Program-made: the position numbers and the translations under genes
Part shown: in pieces, positions 1-7,159 of the stretch
Position numbering within the stretch: the stretch's first letter is position 1
Layout: each line of letters opens with the position of its first letter
The notes under the pieces: model-generated
Seen by the model: only the letters and a program-made list of their open reading frames with translations
Databases searched by the model: none
What the model was told of the DNA's origin: nothing
Source: an uncultured Bacteroides sp.
GTDB taxonomy: Bacteria; Bacteroidota; Bacteroidia; Bacteroidales; Bacteroidaceae
Direction of reading: 5' to 3'
NCBI GenBank assembly: GCA_946628545.1
Contig: CAMOWU010000016.1
Coordinates: 1-43,837, forward strand
Length of the DNA: 43,837 nucleotides

Positions 1-158
1 CTGTCGGTGCTGGCGACTCGTTCACGGGTTCTTTCTGCGCTGCCATCCTCAGTGGCAAGCCTGTGGCTGAAGCCCACAAACGGGCTGTTGAGGTGAGTGC
101 TTTCGTCTGCACCCAAAACGGTGCGATGCCCACATTGCCTCCAGAACTGCTCAAATAA
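1..158 (+). CDS. PfkB-family carbohydrate kinase, C-terminal end (partial)
   Basis: The reading frame beginning at base 3 gives 51 residues to a TAA at 156-158. It opens with VGAGDSFTGSF, the PfkB/ribokinase signature 2, in which the Asp of GAGD is the catalytic base that activates the sugar hydroxyl for phosphorylation by ATP. The remainder (helix with AVEVSAFVCTQNGAMPTLP) matches the last helix and tail of fructokinase/ribokinase proteins. The sugar specificity cannot be told because the N-terminal lid and substrate loop lie outside the window. Fructokinase is the commonest Bacteroidales annotation for this tail, but that is only a guess. Confidence 0.85.
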   Translation, partial: VGAGDSFTGSFCAAILSGKPVAEAHKRAVEVSAFVCTQNGAMPTLPPELLK

Positions 159-187
159 CTCAATTGAACTTTAGCAAGTGAGAAATC

Positions 188-306
188 GGCCTGAAAGGCC
201 AATATCTCTTAGCCCAGGGCAACGCCCTGGGAATAGGTAACACAAACAACCAGCGCCCTGTAAGGGCAAAATCATTTCTTTTATTCATGATGCTACCCTT
301 TCAGGG
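188..306. repeat. Cluster of four REP-like short hairpins
   Basis: Four small inverted repeats lie in a row: GGCCT-GAA-AGGCC (188-200), CCCAGGGC-AAC-GCCCTGGG (213-231), GCCCT-GTA-AGGGC (255-267) and CCCT-TTC-AGGG (296-306). All have 4-8 bp stems and 3-nt loops. Related hairpins recur at 13586-13663. This looks like a REP-type dispersed intergenic element downstream of the sugar kinase gene. No convincing protein is encoded here. Confidence 0.65.
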
Positions 307-335
307 CGATTCTATCAGCTCATATTCACTTGTTA

Positions 336-355
336 AAGTTGAATTAATTCAACTT
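336..355. repeat. 20-bp perfect palindrome
   Basis: AAGTTGAATTAATTCAACTT reads the same on both strands. It is followed by TCGCA; a similar string, TTCAACTTTCGCAAG, recurs near 42510, so this is probably part of a dispersed repeat rather than an operator. Confidence 0.5.
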
Positions 356-406
356 TCGCAGATGCGCCACGAAGGGGCAATTTTCCTAAAACTGCAACAA
401 ATAAAA

Positions 407-435
407 GCGGGAATGCAAGTCACTTGCATTCCCGC
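407..435 (-). terminator. Terminator of the small peptide gene
   Basis: A perfect 13-bp stem (407-419 with 423-435) closes a 3-nt loop. Read on the minus strand it is followed by TTTTATTTG, so it is a Rho-independent terminator for the minus-strand gene whose stop codon is 33 bases earlier. Confidence 0.75.
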
Positions 436-468
436 ATATCGTATGGGCGAAATCATGAGACGCAGATA

Positions 469-636
469 CTACCATTGCTGGTCCCAGTTGATTTCCTCTT
501 TTCCGTTTTCATCCAAGTTGTTCCTGGCGTTGGTGTCACCCCAGTCGTCCTGCGACACGGCGCATATATTTCCTTTTACGTCAACAGGGATAACCGTCAA
601 CTGAGGTGTGTGATATTTTAGCTTTGTCATATCCAT
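469..636 (-). CDS. Small 55-residue protein, function unknown
   Basis: ATG at 634-636 on the minus strand opens a 55-codon frame ending with TAG at 469-471. The peptide starts MDMTKLKYHTPQLTVIPVDV, has one Cys (ICAVSQDDWGD) and ends in a polar, Trp-containing tail (EEINWDQQW). There is no signal peptide or membrane segment. Support that it is real: a full Bacteroidetes promoter (699-730) lies about 60 bases upstream and a strong terminator (407-435) directly follows. A second ATG at codon 3 is an alternative start. The layout (short basic start, a YxxPxL stretch, then Ile-Cys-Ala and a Ser/Asp-rich end) resembles the many small unnamed proteins of Bacteroidales, some of which I would suspect of being peptide precursors. 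No maturation enzyme is encoded in this window, so the function is open. Confidence 0.7.
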   Translation of the reverse strand: MDMTKLKYHTPQLTVIPVDVKGNICAVSQDDWGDTNARNNLDENGKEEINWDQQW

Positions 637-698
637 TTCTTTTTATGTAAATCAACTCTTCTATTAATGGATTGTAAAATAATTCCCTATCTATAATG

Positions 699-730
699 CA
701 AAATTATGACAATCTTGTTGATTTTCCAAA
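699..730 (-). promoter_or_regulatory. Promoter of the 55-residue peptide gene
   Basis: On the minus strand TTTG (730-727), a 20-nt spacer and TAATTTTG (706-699) match the Bacteroidetes sigma-ABfr consensus (TTTG, 19-21 nt, TAnnTTTG) exactly. The expected start of transcription is near 696, giving a leader of about 60 nt. Confidence 0.7.
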
Positions 731-839
731 ATAATGATAGAAAAAAGTTCTGTTTTTATCAAAACATCGCGATTTCTTCGCTTTTTTGCGCAAAAAAAAC
801 TCTTTTTTTAGCTCCTAAAAGACTTTGGAGACAATTTTT

Positions 840-871
840 TTTGGCGTTTTGATTTATTCTACTTAATTTTG
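840..871 (+). promoter_or_regulatory. Promoter of the large secreted protein gene
   Basis: TTTG (840-843), 20 nt, then TAATTTTG (864-871) fits the Bacteroidetes consensus. Transcription would start near 874. This excludes the TTG at 869 as a start codon and leaves a leader of about 79 nt before the ATG at 953. Confidence 0.7.
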
Positions 872-952
872 TATTTTCAATTGCTCTTAGGAGGAATGAG
901 TGTATGCTTGGCATACTTGTTGACATTAGGAATCACCAAAAACTTGAGATAT

Positions 953-3900
953 ATGAAATTGAAGACTTTTATATTATCAGTCATTTTGATGACTGCATGG
1001 ATGTGCAGAGGTGTGGCTCAGAGTGGTGGTACTACAGGTACTGACATCACCATTGAGGGAAGTACTTGCTCTGTGTTGTATTCTGACTTGAATACCTCGG
1101 GTCCTTCCGGCACTTATTTTTCTTATTTGCGCCATAACCAAGTGCCAGTACAGATTATCAATGCCAATCCAATGGGCGGAGCAGGATACGCTGCCGTTGA
1201 TTTAGAAAACGGTACGGGCTTTTTTGCACAATCTCATTTCGCCAACAATATGGTGTTCGCCGACAACCAACTGGAATTCTATCAGTTAAAGAATGGTTAT
1301 AATGGCCAGTGCTTTGCGATTATTGCACCGAAAGGTTATCGCTTCACTCAGTACTATATGGATATATGTAGCAATCAGTATCCCAACAGAGCCACTGCCA
1401 ATTCCGGCGCGAGAAATGCAGTGATTGAACGTTATACTTATAATGAGGGATCGAGTTGGCAAGTGACCACTTGTAGTGGGGAGTCGATGACGTTGACTGG
1501 TACCGACTCGGAGATCTTCAGCCATTCATTAGGTGCGGGATCCAACATCTTGTATTTCAAAATCACATACGTCAACAGCACGACGCAATGGTGTGTGCAC
1601 ATGAATAAACTCAAACTCACTTATGTGATGGATAAGGCGGTGGAGGAGACCATTCCCAACAGTGATGGCACGTCTGTACATACGGGTATTATCGATCTCG
1701 GCCAGCTTGCCCAACACACAACTGACAATAAGTATTTCTTCAACAAGCTTAATGTCAACGATTTACAGAATGTAAACATCATCGCCGATGATGGAACTGC
1801 ATCCATGTCGCTTAAGGATGGCTACATCCAGGTTGGCAATGGAACGTATTACATCGAATCACCCAAAAACTATCGAATCACAGGGGCTACAGTCAACTTT
1901 GAGGCCAGAGGCGATGGATCAACAACTTATCAAGCGCTTAATTCTATCAACGAGTTGGTTTCTGGATCGAAATATCTGATTTCTGCCCAGTATGGTAGCA
2001 CTACTTATTTTTTGAATGCCAATGGCGCTGGCACTGGAATAACAAGAGGTACAGATCAGACCACTGCCACAAGATGGACCATTACAAAAAATGGCGATAA
2101 TTATACGATTTATTCAGAAGATAATCAGCGCTATTTGGGATTGACTACTAATTATGCCCTTACTCTGACAAACACTTATACTGAACGTTATTGCAATTGG
2201 AAATATTATTCATCTTACAACTGTTTTTATAATAATACCGCATACCAAAGCGGCTGGGGTACGCGTGAGTATTATTTATATTACAACGGTAGTTGGTCTG
2301 TTTCAAGAAACAGCCATGCTGAATTGACCTTATCGTCTGTCTCCTCAGTTCTTGCTTCTCCGTTCACGGCATCAGTCTATAACAAAGAAGGAACAGCCGT
2401 TGAGGGTTCAGTGAGTCTGACCACTGACAATGCGGGCAATAAGGGCTCTGTCAGTGTCAGTGGCTACAACAATGATGCCATTAAACTGACTGTGGAAGGG
2501 TTGGAAACAGGAAGCCTGGCGTCTTTCACGGTTGACCTCACCTTTGCTTGCCTTGACCCCTATATCACCAACATCGAGGTGGGCTATCTGCCACAGGGAG
2601 AGACGGCGGCTGTGAACAAAGTGCCGGTATCTGCCACTGACTTCAAATTCAACAACGGCAACAACATTGTGGTGCCCATACCCAGCACAGCCACTGAATC
2701 TCGATACCAACTCGTCTTCCGCAATGCCGACAACGAGAACAAGTCGAGCTGGTACGGCACGCCTTCTGGCAACGGACTGTCGTATTACTACCTTCCTGGT
2801 TCTGCGTTCGAGACCTCAGGAGCCACTACACCAGCACCCGATTGCCGCGTGAACATCGACCAGGCGGGAACAGTGGAAATCAAGACCTCCAACATCGAGA
2901 CTTTGACCAATTCTGGCGGATACCTGACAACGTATGACTTCAACAAGAGTAATGCTGCCTATCAGACCATCAGTCTGGCCAACAATGCCACCAAGACCGT
3001 ATATGTCTATAGCATCGACAAGCCGCTCTATAATATCTTGCCAGACAACAAGCGCACCAACACCCATCAGGCGTTTGCTTACTACAAAGCAGTGGTGCAA
3101 CCAGTGAAAGTGGAGGAGGAACCCGTCATCACTGTCACACCCATCTACACGTCAACACTGAAGGTGAAGAATGTGAAGGGAGGTATCGCCGACGACAACG
3201 ACCTCGATGAGACACATACCTTCTATGGCGTGAAGGTGACCAGTAGGGTTGTCGGTGGAGGTACGGGAACGGCATCAGGCTACCTCACCAGCACTCAGGT
3301 GATCAACGCCATTCAGGAGGAGATGCAGAAGAGTGACTACACTGCCACCACCTACGCTGGCGACCCGCTCCGCACAATCCTGTATGTCGATATGTCGTCG
3401 CTGACGACTGTCGCTGCATCAAGCACATCGGGAGAGGATCCTTTCGCAACCTTGATGAACGGAACGGCCGACAACTGTCTCTTCTTCATGCCTTCGGGTA
3501 TGAATTATGTGGCTGGAAATGTCGTTACTGGTGGCGAGGGAGGTCAGGCTGCTGGCGACATCACCATCCGTGACCAGCAACCTTTCTACACACCCTACAA
3601 CTTCCGTACAGGAACCAGAAAGGTGCACTACGAGCGCAAGATTACCGCGCCGGCATCGCATGGACTGACCACCGTGGCGCAAGCCACACTCATCATGCCG
3701 TTCAATATCCCACTCGATGCCAGCGGACACCTCAAGCCTGCATCCGACCAAGTGAACGAGAACCTTACCTTCTACACCATCAACAGCGTGGGTGAGGAAT
3801 ACACCGATGAAGAAAAACGGGAACTCGACATCGTGGGTAAGGCATATAAACTGCTGGCTGCACCCGTCACTACAGGGGTGGCTACAGCCAACACGCCCTA

Positions 3901-4432
3901 TCACGTCACTTCTGCTGAAAAGAACGATGTCACTTCCTTTGTGGTGGAGGTCATTGGTGCCAACTTTGTCAAAACCAACACTCCGACAGAGATGACAGGT
4001 ACCACTGGTACCATGACGGGATATGGCAACTACAACGGTGTGCGCAAGAACAAGACCGACAATATCCTCTACTACTCCAAGGAGTACTTCTGGAACTCTT
4101 CCACGCTCCAAAAGAGCAATACCGTGAAGTTCGCTCCGTTCCGCGTTTATTACACCACAACGGAAAGCACCGATGCTAATCTCTACGGACTCTGGTTCCT
4201 CAACGATGCTGTCCTCAACAGCGTCGAAGCACCTGGAGTGAAGAGTGGCGTGAAGGTCAGCGTGGCTGACGGTGCCATCCATGTTGTGGCTGGCGAGAAC
4301 ACCAATGTCCGACTCCACGACATCTCTGGACGACAAATCGCCAGTGAACAACTCAACGCAGGGGCTGGTGCCACCTACCAAGTAGCTCCTGGTGTCTATA
4401 TTGTCAACGGGTTCAAGGTGCTGGTGAAGTAG
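953..4432 (+). CDS. Large secreted protein with C-terminal sorting-like tail
   Basis: A 1159-residue protein. I place the start at ATG 953 because it gives a clean signal peptide (MKLKTFILSVILMTAW... ending GVAQ) and lies downstream of the promoter. Another ATG at 896 follows AGGAGG, but its product would carry a second hydrophobic stretch before the signal. The mature protein is rich in Thr, Ser, Asn, Tyr and Gly, typical of beta-rich surface proteins. Around residues 324-465 there is a stretch (SGSKYLISA... DNQRYLGL) like the beta-trefoil/fascin-like modules of Bacteroidetes adhesins. The end (VRLHDISGRQI... APGVYIVNGFKVLVK) looks like a type IX secretion/C-terminal sorting tail, also common in Prevotella exported proteins. 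No catalytic motif was recognised. A strong hairpin (4482-4520) follows. Function: probably cell-surface or secreted binding protein; inference only. Confidence 0.8.
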   Translation: MKLKTFILSVILMTAWMCRGVAQSGGTTGTDITIEGSTCSVLYSDLNTSGPSGTYFSYLRHNQVPVQIINANPMGGAGYAAVDLENGTGFFAQSHFANNMVFADNQLEFYQLKNGYNGQCFAIIAPKGYRFTQYYMDICSNQYPNRATANSGARNAVIERYTYNEGSSWQVTTCSGESMTLTGTDSEIFSHSLGAGSNILYFKITYVNSTTQWCVHMNKLKLTYVMDKAVEETIPNSDGTSVHTGIIDLGQLAQHTTDNKYFFNKLNVNDLQNVNIIADDGTASMSLKDGYIQVGNGTYYIESPKNYRITGATVNFEARGDGSTTYQALNSINELVSGSKYLISAQYGSTTYFLNANGAGTGITRGTDQTTATRWTITKNGDNYTIYSEDNQRYLGLTTNYALTLTNTYTERYCNWKYYSSYNCFYNNTAYQSGWGTREYYLYYNGSWSVSRNSHAELTLSSVSSVLASPFTASVYNKEGTAVEGSVSLTTDNAGNKGSVSVSGYNNDAIKLTVEGLETGSLASFTVDLTFACLDPYITNIEVGYLPQGETAAVNKVPVSATDFKFNNGNNIVVPIPSTATESRYQLVFRNADNENKSSWYGTPSGNGLSYYYLPGSAFETSGATTPAPDCRVNIDQAGTVEIKTSNIETLTNSGGYLTTYDFNKSNAAYQTISLANNATKTVYVYSIDKPLYNILPDNKRTNTHQAFAYYKAVVQPVKVEEEPVITVTPIYTSTLKVKNVKGGIADDNDLDETHTFYGVKVTSRVVGGGTGTASGYLTSTQVINAIQEEMQKSDYTATTYAGDPLRTILYVDMSSLTTVAASSTSGEDPFATLMNGTADNCLFFMPSGMNYVAGNVVTGGEGGQAAGDITIRDQQPFYTPYNFRTGTRKVHYERKITAPASHGLTTVAQATLIMPFNIPLDASGHLKPASDQVNENLTFYTINSVGEEYTDEEKRELDIVGKAYKLLAAPVTTGVATANTPYHVTSAEKNDVTSFVVEVIGANFVKTNTPTEMTGTTGTMTGYGNYNGVRKNKTDNILYYSKEYFWNSSTLQKSNTVKFAPFRVYYTTTESTDANLYGLWFLNDAVLNSVEAPGVKSGVKVSVADGAIHVVAGENTNVRLHDISGRQIASEQLNAGAGATYQVAPGVYIVNGFKVLVK

Positions 4433-4481
4433 GAATCGTAGATCGTAGTGAGATCAACCACGCAATAGCGTAAGATAGAAG

Positions 4482-4520
4482 GCGAAGAGCAAAAGAATCG
4501 ACTATTCTTTTGCTCTTCGC
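4482..4520 (+). terminator. Strong hairpin ending the secreted protein gene
   Basis: A perfect 17-bp stem (4482-4498 with 4504-4520) closes a 5-nt loop (CGACT). The right arm reads ATTCTTTTGCTCTTCGC, so it also contains the TTTG (4509-4512) of the next promoter. It is likely a terminator; the T-rich part is inside the arm rather than after it. Confidence 0.6.
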
Positions 4521-4539
4521 TTAATTATTCGTAACTTTG
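4509..4539 (+). promoter_or_regulatory. Upstream copy of the duplicated argS promoter
   Basis: TTTG (4509-4512), 19 nt, TAACTTTG (4532-4539). The same elements with the same spacing recur exactly 73 bp downstream. The -7 box of this copy is also the left arm of an inverted repeat (GTAACTTTGGC TTCG CCGAAGTTAC, 10 of 11 pairs), so its transcript would begin at or in a hairpin. Confidence 0.55.
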
Positions 4540-4581
4540 GCTTCGCCGAAGTTACTCCCACTCGGAAAAGCAAAATAATTT

Positions 4582-4612
4582 TTTGCTTTTCGCTCGTTTA
4601 TTCGTAACTTTG
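4582..4612 (+). promoter_or_regulatory. Proximal argS promoter
   Basis: TTTG (4582-4585), 19 nt, TAACTTTG (4605-4612). Transcription would start near 4615, about 35 nt before the argS ATG. An imperfect copy of the upstream hairpin (GAAAAGCAAAA 4565-4575 with TTTTGCTTTTC 4581-4591) again overlaps the TTTG box. Confidence 0.75.
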
Positions 4613-4650
4613 CACTTTAATTGAGAAAGAACATAAACAACGACGATAAA

Positions 4651-6471
4651 ATGAGTATTGAAAGCAAGTTAACGGCTGGAGTGAAAGACGCCATCAAGGC
4701 ACTCTATGGCCAGGAGGTGGACGACAAACTGGTGCAACTGCAGAAGACAAGGAAAGACTACGAGGGCAATCTCACCGTAGTGGCTTTCCCGTTCCTGCGC
4801 ATATCGAAGAAGAAACCCGATGTCACTGCCACTGAAATAGGCGACTACCTGAAAGAGAACCTTTCCGACGTGGTGGAACGCTACAATGTGGTGGGCGGAT
4901 TTCTCAACATCGTCCTCAACCAGGGCAGTTGGGTGGATATGCTCAACAAGATAACCACCACACCCGACTACGGCATTACCCCCGTGACTGATGCTTCGCC
5001 TTTGGTGATGATCGAGTACTCATCGCCCAACACCAACAAACCTCTGCACCTCGGACACGTGCGCAACAACCTGCTCGGCAGCGCGCTGGCACGCATCGAG
5101 GAGGCATGTGGCAACAAGGTGGTGAAGACCAATATCGTCAACGACCGAGGTATCCATATCTGCAAGTCAATGCTTGCTTGGCTCAAGTGGGGCAATGGAG
5201 CCACACCCGAATCCACTGGCAAGAAGGGCGACCACCTCATTGGCGACTTCTATGTGGCTTTCGACAAGCACTACAAGGCTGAATGCCAAGAACTCGAAGC
5301 ACAGTATATCGCCGAGGGTATGGATGCGGAGGCTGCCAAGGAAAAAGCCAAGGCTGAGGCACCGTTGATCAAGGAAGCACACGACATGCTCGTCAAGTGG
5401 GAACAGGGCGACCCCGAAGTGCGCGCTCTCTGGCGCCGCATGAACGAATGGGTGTATGCCGGTTTCGATGAGACCTACAAGATGATGGGCGTGAGCTTCG
5501 ACAAGATCTACTATGAGAGCGACACCTACCTGGAGGGTAAGGAGAAGGTGGAGGAAGGTCTGCAGAAAGGCATCTTCTACCGCCGCCCCGACAACTCCGT
5601 CTGGGCAGACTTGCGCGACAACGGACTCGACGAGAAACTGCTGTTGCGCTCCGATGGCACTTCCGTCTATATGACACAGGACATCGGCACTGCCAAGATG
5701 CGTTTCGAGGACTATCCCATCGACAAGATGATCTATGTGGTGGGCAATGAACAGAACTACCACTTCCAAGTGCTCTCTATCCTGCTCGACAAACTCGGTT
5801 TCAAATGGGGCAAGGACCTCGTGCACTTCTCCTACGGAATGGTGGAACTGCCCAACGGAAAGATGAAGAGCCGCGAGGGTACGGTGGTGGACGCCGACGA
5901 CCTCATGGAAGAGATGATCCAAGAGGCCAAGCGCGTGTCGAAAGAGAGTGGAAAGTTCACCGACATGCCTGAAGATGAGGCCAACGAGATTGCACGCATG
6001 GTGGGACTGGGTGCCTTGAAATACTTCATCCTCAAGGTGGATGCCCGCAAGAACATGCTCTTCAATCCAGAGGAAAGCATCGATTTCAACGGCAATACCG
6101 GACCTTTCATCCAATATACCTACGCCCGTATCTCGTCTATCCTGCGCAAGGCGGCAGAGGCTGGCATCAACTTGCCTGAAGAAATCGCTACCGACGTGGA
6201 ACTGGCGGAGAAAGAAAAGGTGCTGGTACAGAAACTCAATGCCTTCCCTGCCACCGTGCTCGACGCCGGCAACAACTACAACCCTTCTGGCATCGCCAAC
6301 TACTGCTACGAGCTTACGAAGGAGTACAACCAGTACTACCACGACTTCAGCATCCTCAAAGAGGCTGACGAGCAGAAGAAAGCCATGCGACTGGTGCTCT
6401 CCAAGGCTGTAGCCAAGGTCGTGAAGACAGGCATGGGACTTCTCGGCATCGAGATGCCTGAAAGAATGTAA
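4651..6471 (+). CDS. argS: Arginine--tRNA ligase
   Basis: A 606-residue class I aminoacyl-tRNA synthetase that charges tRNA-Arg with arginine using ATP in the cytoplasm. The N-terminal additional domain (about residues 1-110) is typical of ArgRS. The HIGH motif is in SSPNTNKPLHLGHVRNN (HLGH at about 133-136). A KMSKS-like loop is KMKSR at 404-408, followed by EGTVV, as in bacterial ArgRS. The C-terminal all-helical anticodon-binding domain (DALR type) ends in LLGIEMPERM, the usual ending. I take ATG 4651 (MSIESKL) rather than the in-frame TTG at 4621, because the promoter at 4582-4612 sits just before it. Length is normal for the family. A GC-rich hairpin follows the stop codon. Confidence 0.97.
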   Translation: MSIESKLTAGVKDAIKALYGQEVDDKLVQLQKTRKDYEGNLTVVAFPFLRISKKKPDVTATEIGDYLKENLSDVVERYNVVGGFLNIVLNQGSWVDMLNKITTTPDYGITPVTDASPLVMIEYSSPNTNKPLHLGHVRNNLLGSALARIEEACGNKVVKTNIVNDRGIHICKSMLAWLKWGNGATPESTGKKGDHLIGDFYVAFDKHYKAECQELEAQYIAEGMDAEAAKEKAKAEAPLIKEAHDMLVKWEQGDPEVRALWRRMNEWVYAGFDETYKMMGVSFDKIYYESDTYLEGKEKVEEGLQKGIFYRRPDNSVWADLRDNGLDEKLLLRSDGTSVYMTQDIGTAKMRFEDYPIDKMIYVVGNEQNYHFQVLSILLDKLGFKWGKDLVHFSYGMVELPNGKMKSREGTVVDADDLMEEMIQEAKRVSKESGKFTDMPEDEANEIARMVGLGALKYFILKVDARKNMLFNPEESIDFNGNTGPFIQYTYARISSILRKAAEAGINLPEEIATDVELAEKEKVLVQKLNAFPATVLDAGNNYNPSGIANYCYELTKEYNQYYHDFSILKEADEQKKAMRLVLSKAVAKVVKTGMGLLGIEMPERM

Positions 6472-6477
6472 TCAACT

Positions 6478-6575
6478 CCCCTCCCCTCGAAGGGGAGGGG
6501 TAGGGGTGGGGTCCTACCCACATCACCCCCCCTCCTCCTCTAAGGGGCAGGGGTGGGGTCCTACCCGCAATAACC
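6478..6575. repeat. GGGGAGGGG intergenic repeat after argS
   Basis: CCCCTCCCCT (6478-6487), a 3-nt loop and AGGGGAGGGG (6491-6500) form a perfect 10-bp hairpin starting 6 bases after the argS stop. It is followed by GTGGGGTCCTACCC, which appears twice (starting about 6506 and 6555). A related copy lies after priA (10949-10997). It may act as a terminator or mRNA 3' end stabiliser. Confidence 0.65.
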
Positions 6576-6604
6576 ACAACGCCCACAAAGCACAGAATCA
6601 GTAT

Positions 6605-7063
6605 ATGCTTACCTCTCCTCCTGATTACCGTCACGACACCGTGCTGCCGCTTCCTCTGGAAGTGACAGCCGATGCTTGGGCTGTGGATGCCGCATGCAGT
6701 GGCAATCCTGGAAAGATGGAATATCAGGGCATAGACCTCACCACAGGGGCGCAGCTCTTCCATTTCGGTCCAGTTCATGGCACCAACAATATCGGTGAGT
6801 TCCTCGCCATCGTGCATGCCCTGGCGCTGATGCAGCAACGGGGACTGAACAAGACCATCTATTCCGACAGCTACAACGCCATTCTCTGGGTGAGGAAGAA
6901 AAAGTGCAAGACCACTCTCGAACGCAATGCACAGACCGAAAGGCTGTACCAGATCATAGCACGCGCCGAGAACTGGCTCCGCACCCACACCTACACCACT
7001 CCCATCGTGAAATGGGAAACCGACCGCTGGGGAGAAATCCCAGCCGACTTCGGCAGGAAATAA
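6605..7063 (+). CDS. Ribonuclease HI-type protein
   Basis: A 152-residue RNase H fold protein that would cut the RNA strand of RNA-DNA hybrids (Okazaki primers, R-loops). The four acidic metal-binding positions of the DEDD set can be placed: D28 in AVDAACSGNPG, E65 in NNIGEFLAI, D88 in YSDSYNAI and D140 in WETDRWGE. The lysine-rich stretch VRKKKCKT after D88 fits the substrate-binding region. No N-terminal hybrid-binding (viroplasmin-like) domain is present. ATG 6605 is chosen because earlier in-frame starts lie in the GC-rich repeat. It lies between argS and the ABC transporter on the same strand, about 130 bases after argS. The gene name rnhA would be reasonable, but the short divergent sequence makes it safer to name the family only. 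Confidence 0.85.
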   Translation: MLTSPPDYRHDTVLPLPLEVTADAWAVDAACSGNPGKMEYQGIDLTTGAQLFHFGPVHGTNNIGEFLAIVHALALMQQRGLNKTIYSDSYNAILWVRKKKCKTTLERNAQTERLYQIIARAENWLRTHTYTTPIVKWETDRWGEIPADFGRK

Positions 7064-7159
7064 AACGATTGAATCAGAGTATTCCGCAATTTCCGAGAAG
7101 CGCGATTGTTGCGAAAAATCCCGAATCCTCTGACAAAATCATCGAATCCATCGAGTAAA

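Noticed and set aside
188-306. CRISPR-like array of short palindromes
   Set aside because: Units differ in sequence and spacing, no regular spacers, no cas genes.
3419-4381. 320-codon minus-strand frame inside the large secreted protein gene
   Set aside because: Composition is that of a reverse shadow; the plus-strand frame has signal peptide and sorting tail.
5167-6342. 391-codon frame antisense to argS
   Set aside because: Shadow of a strongly codon-biased real gene; His/Val/Leu-rich product with no family features.
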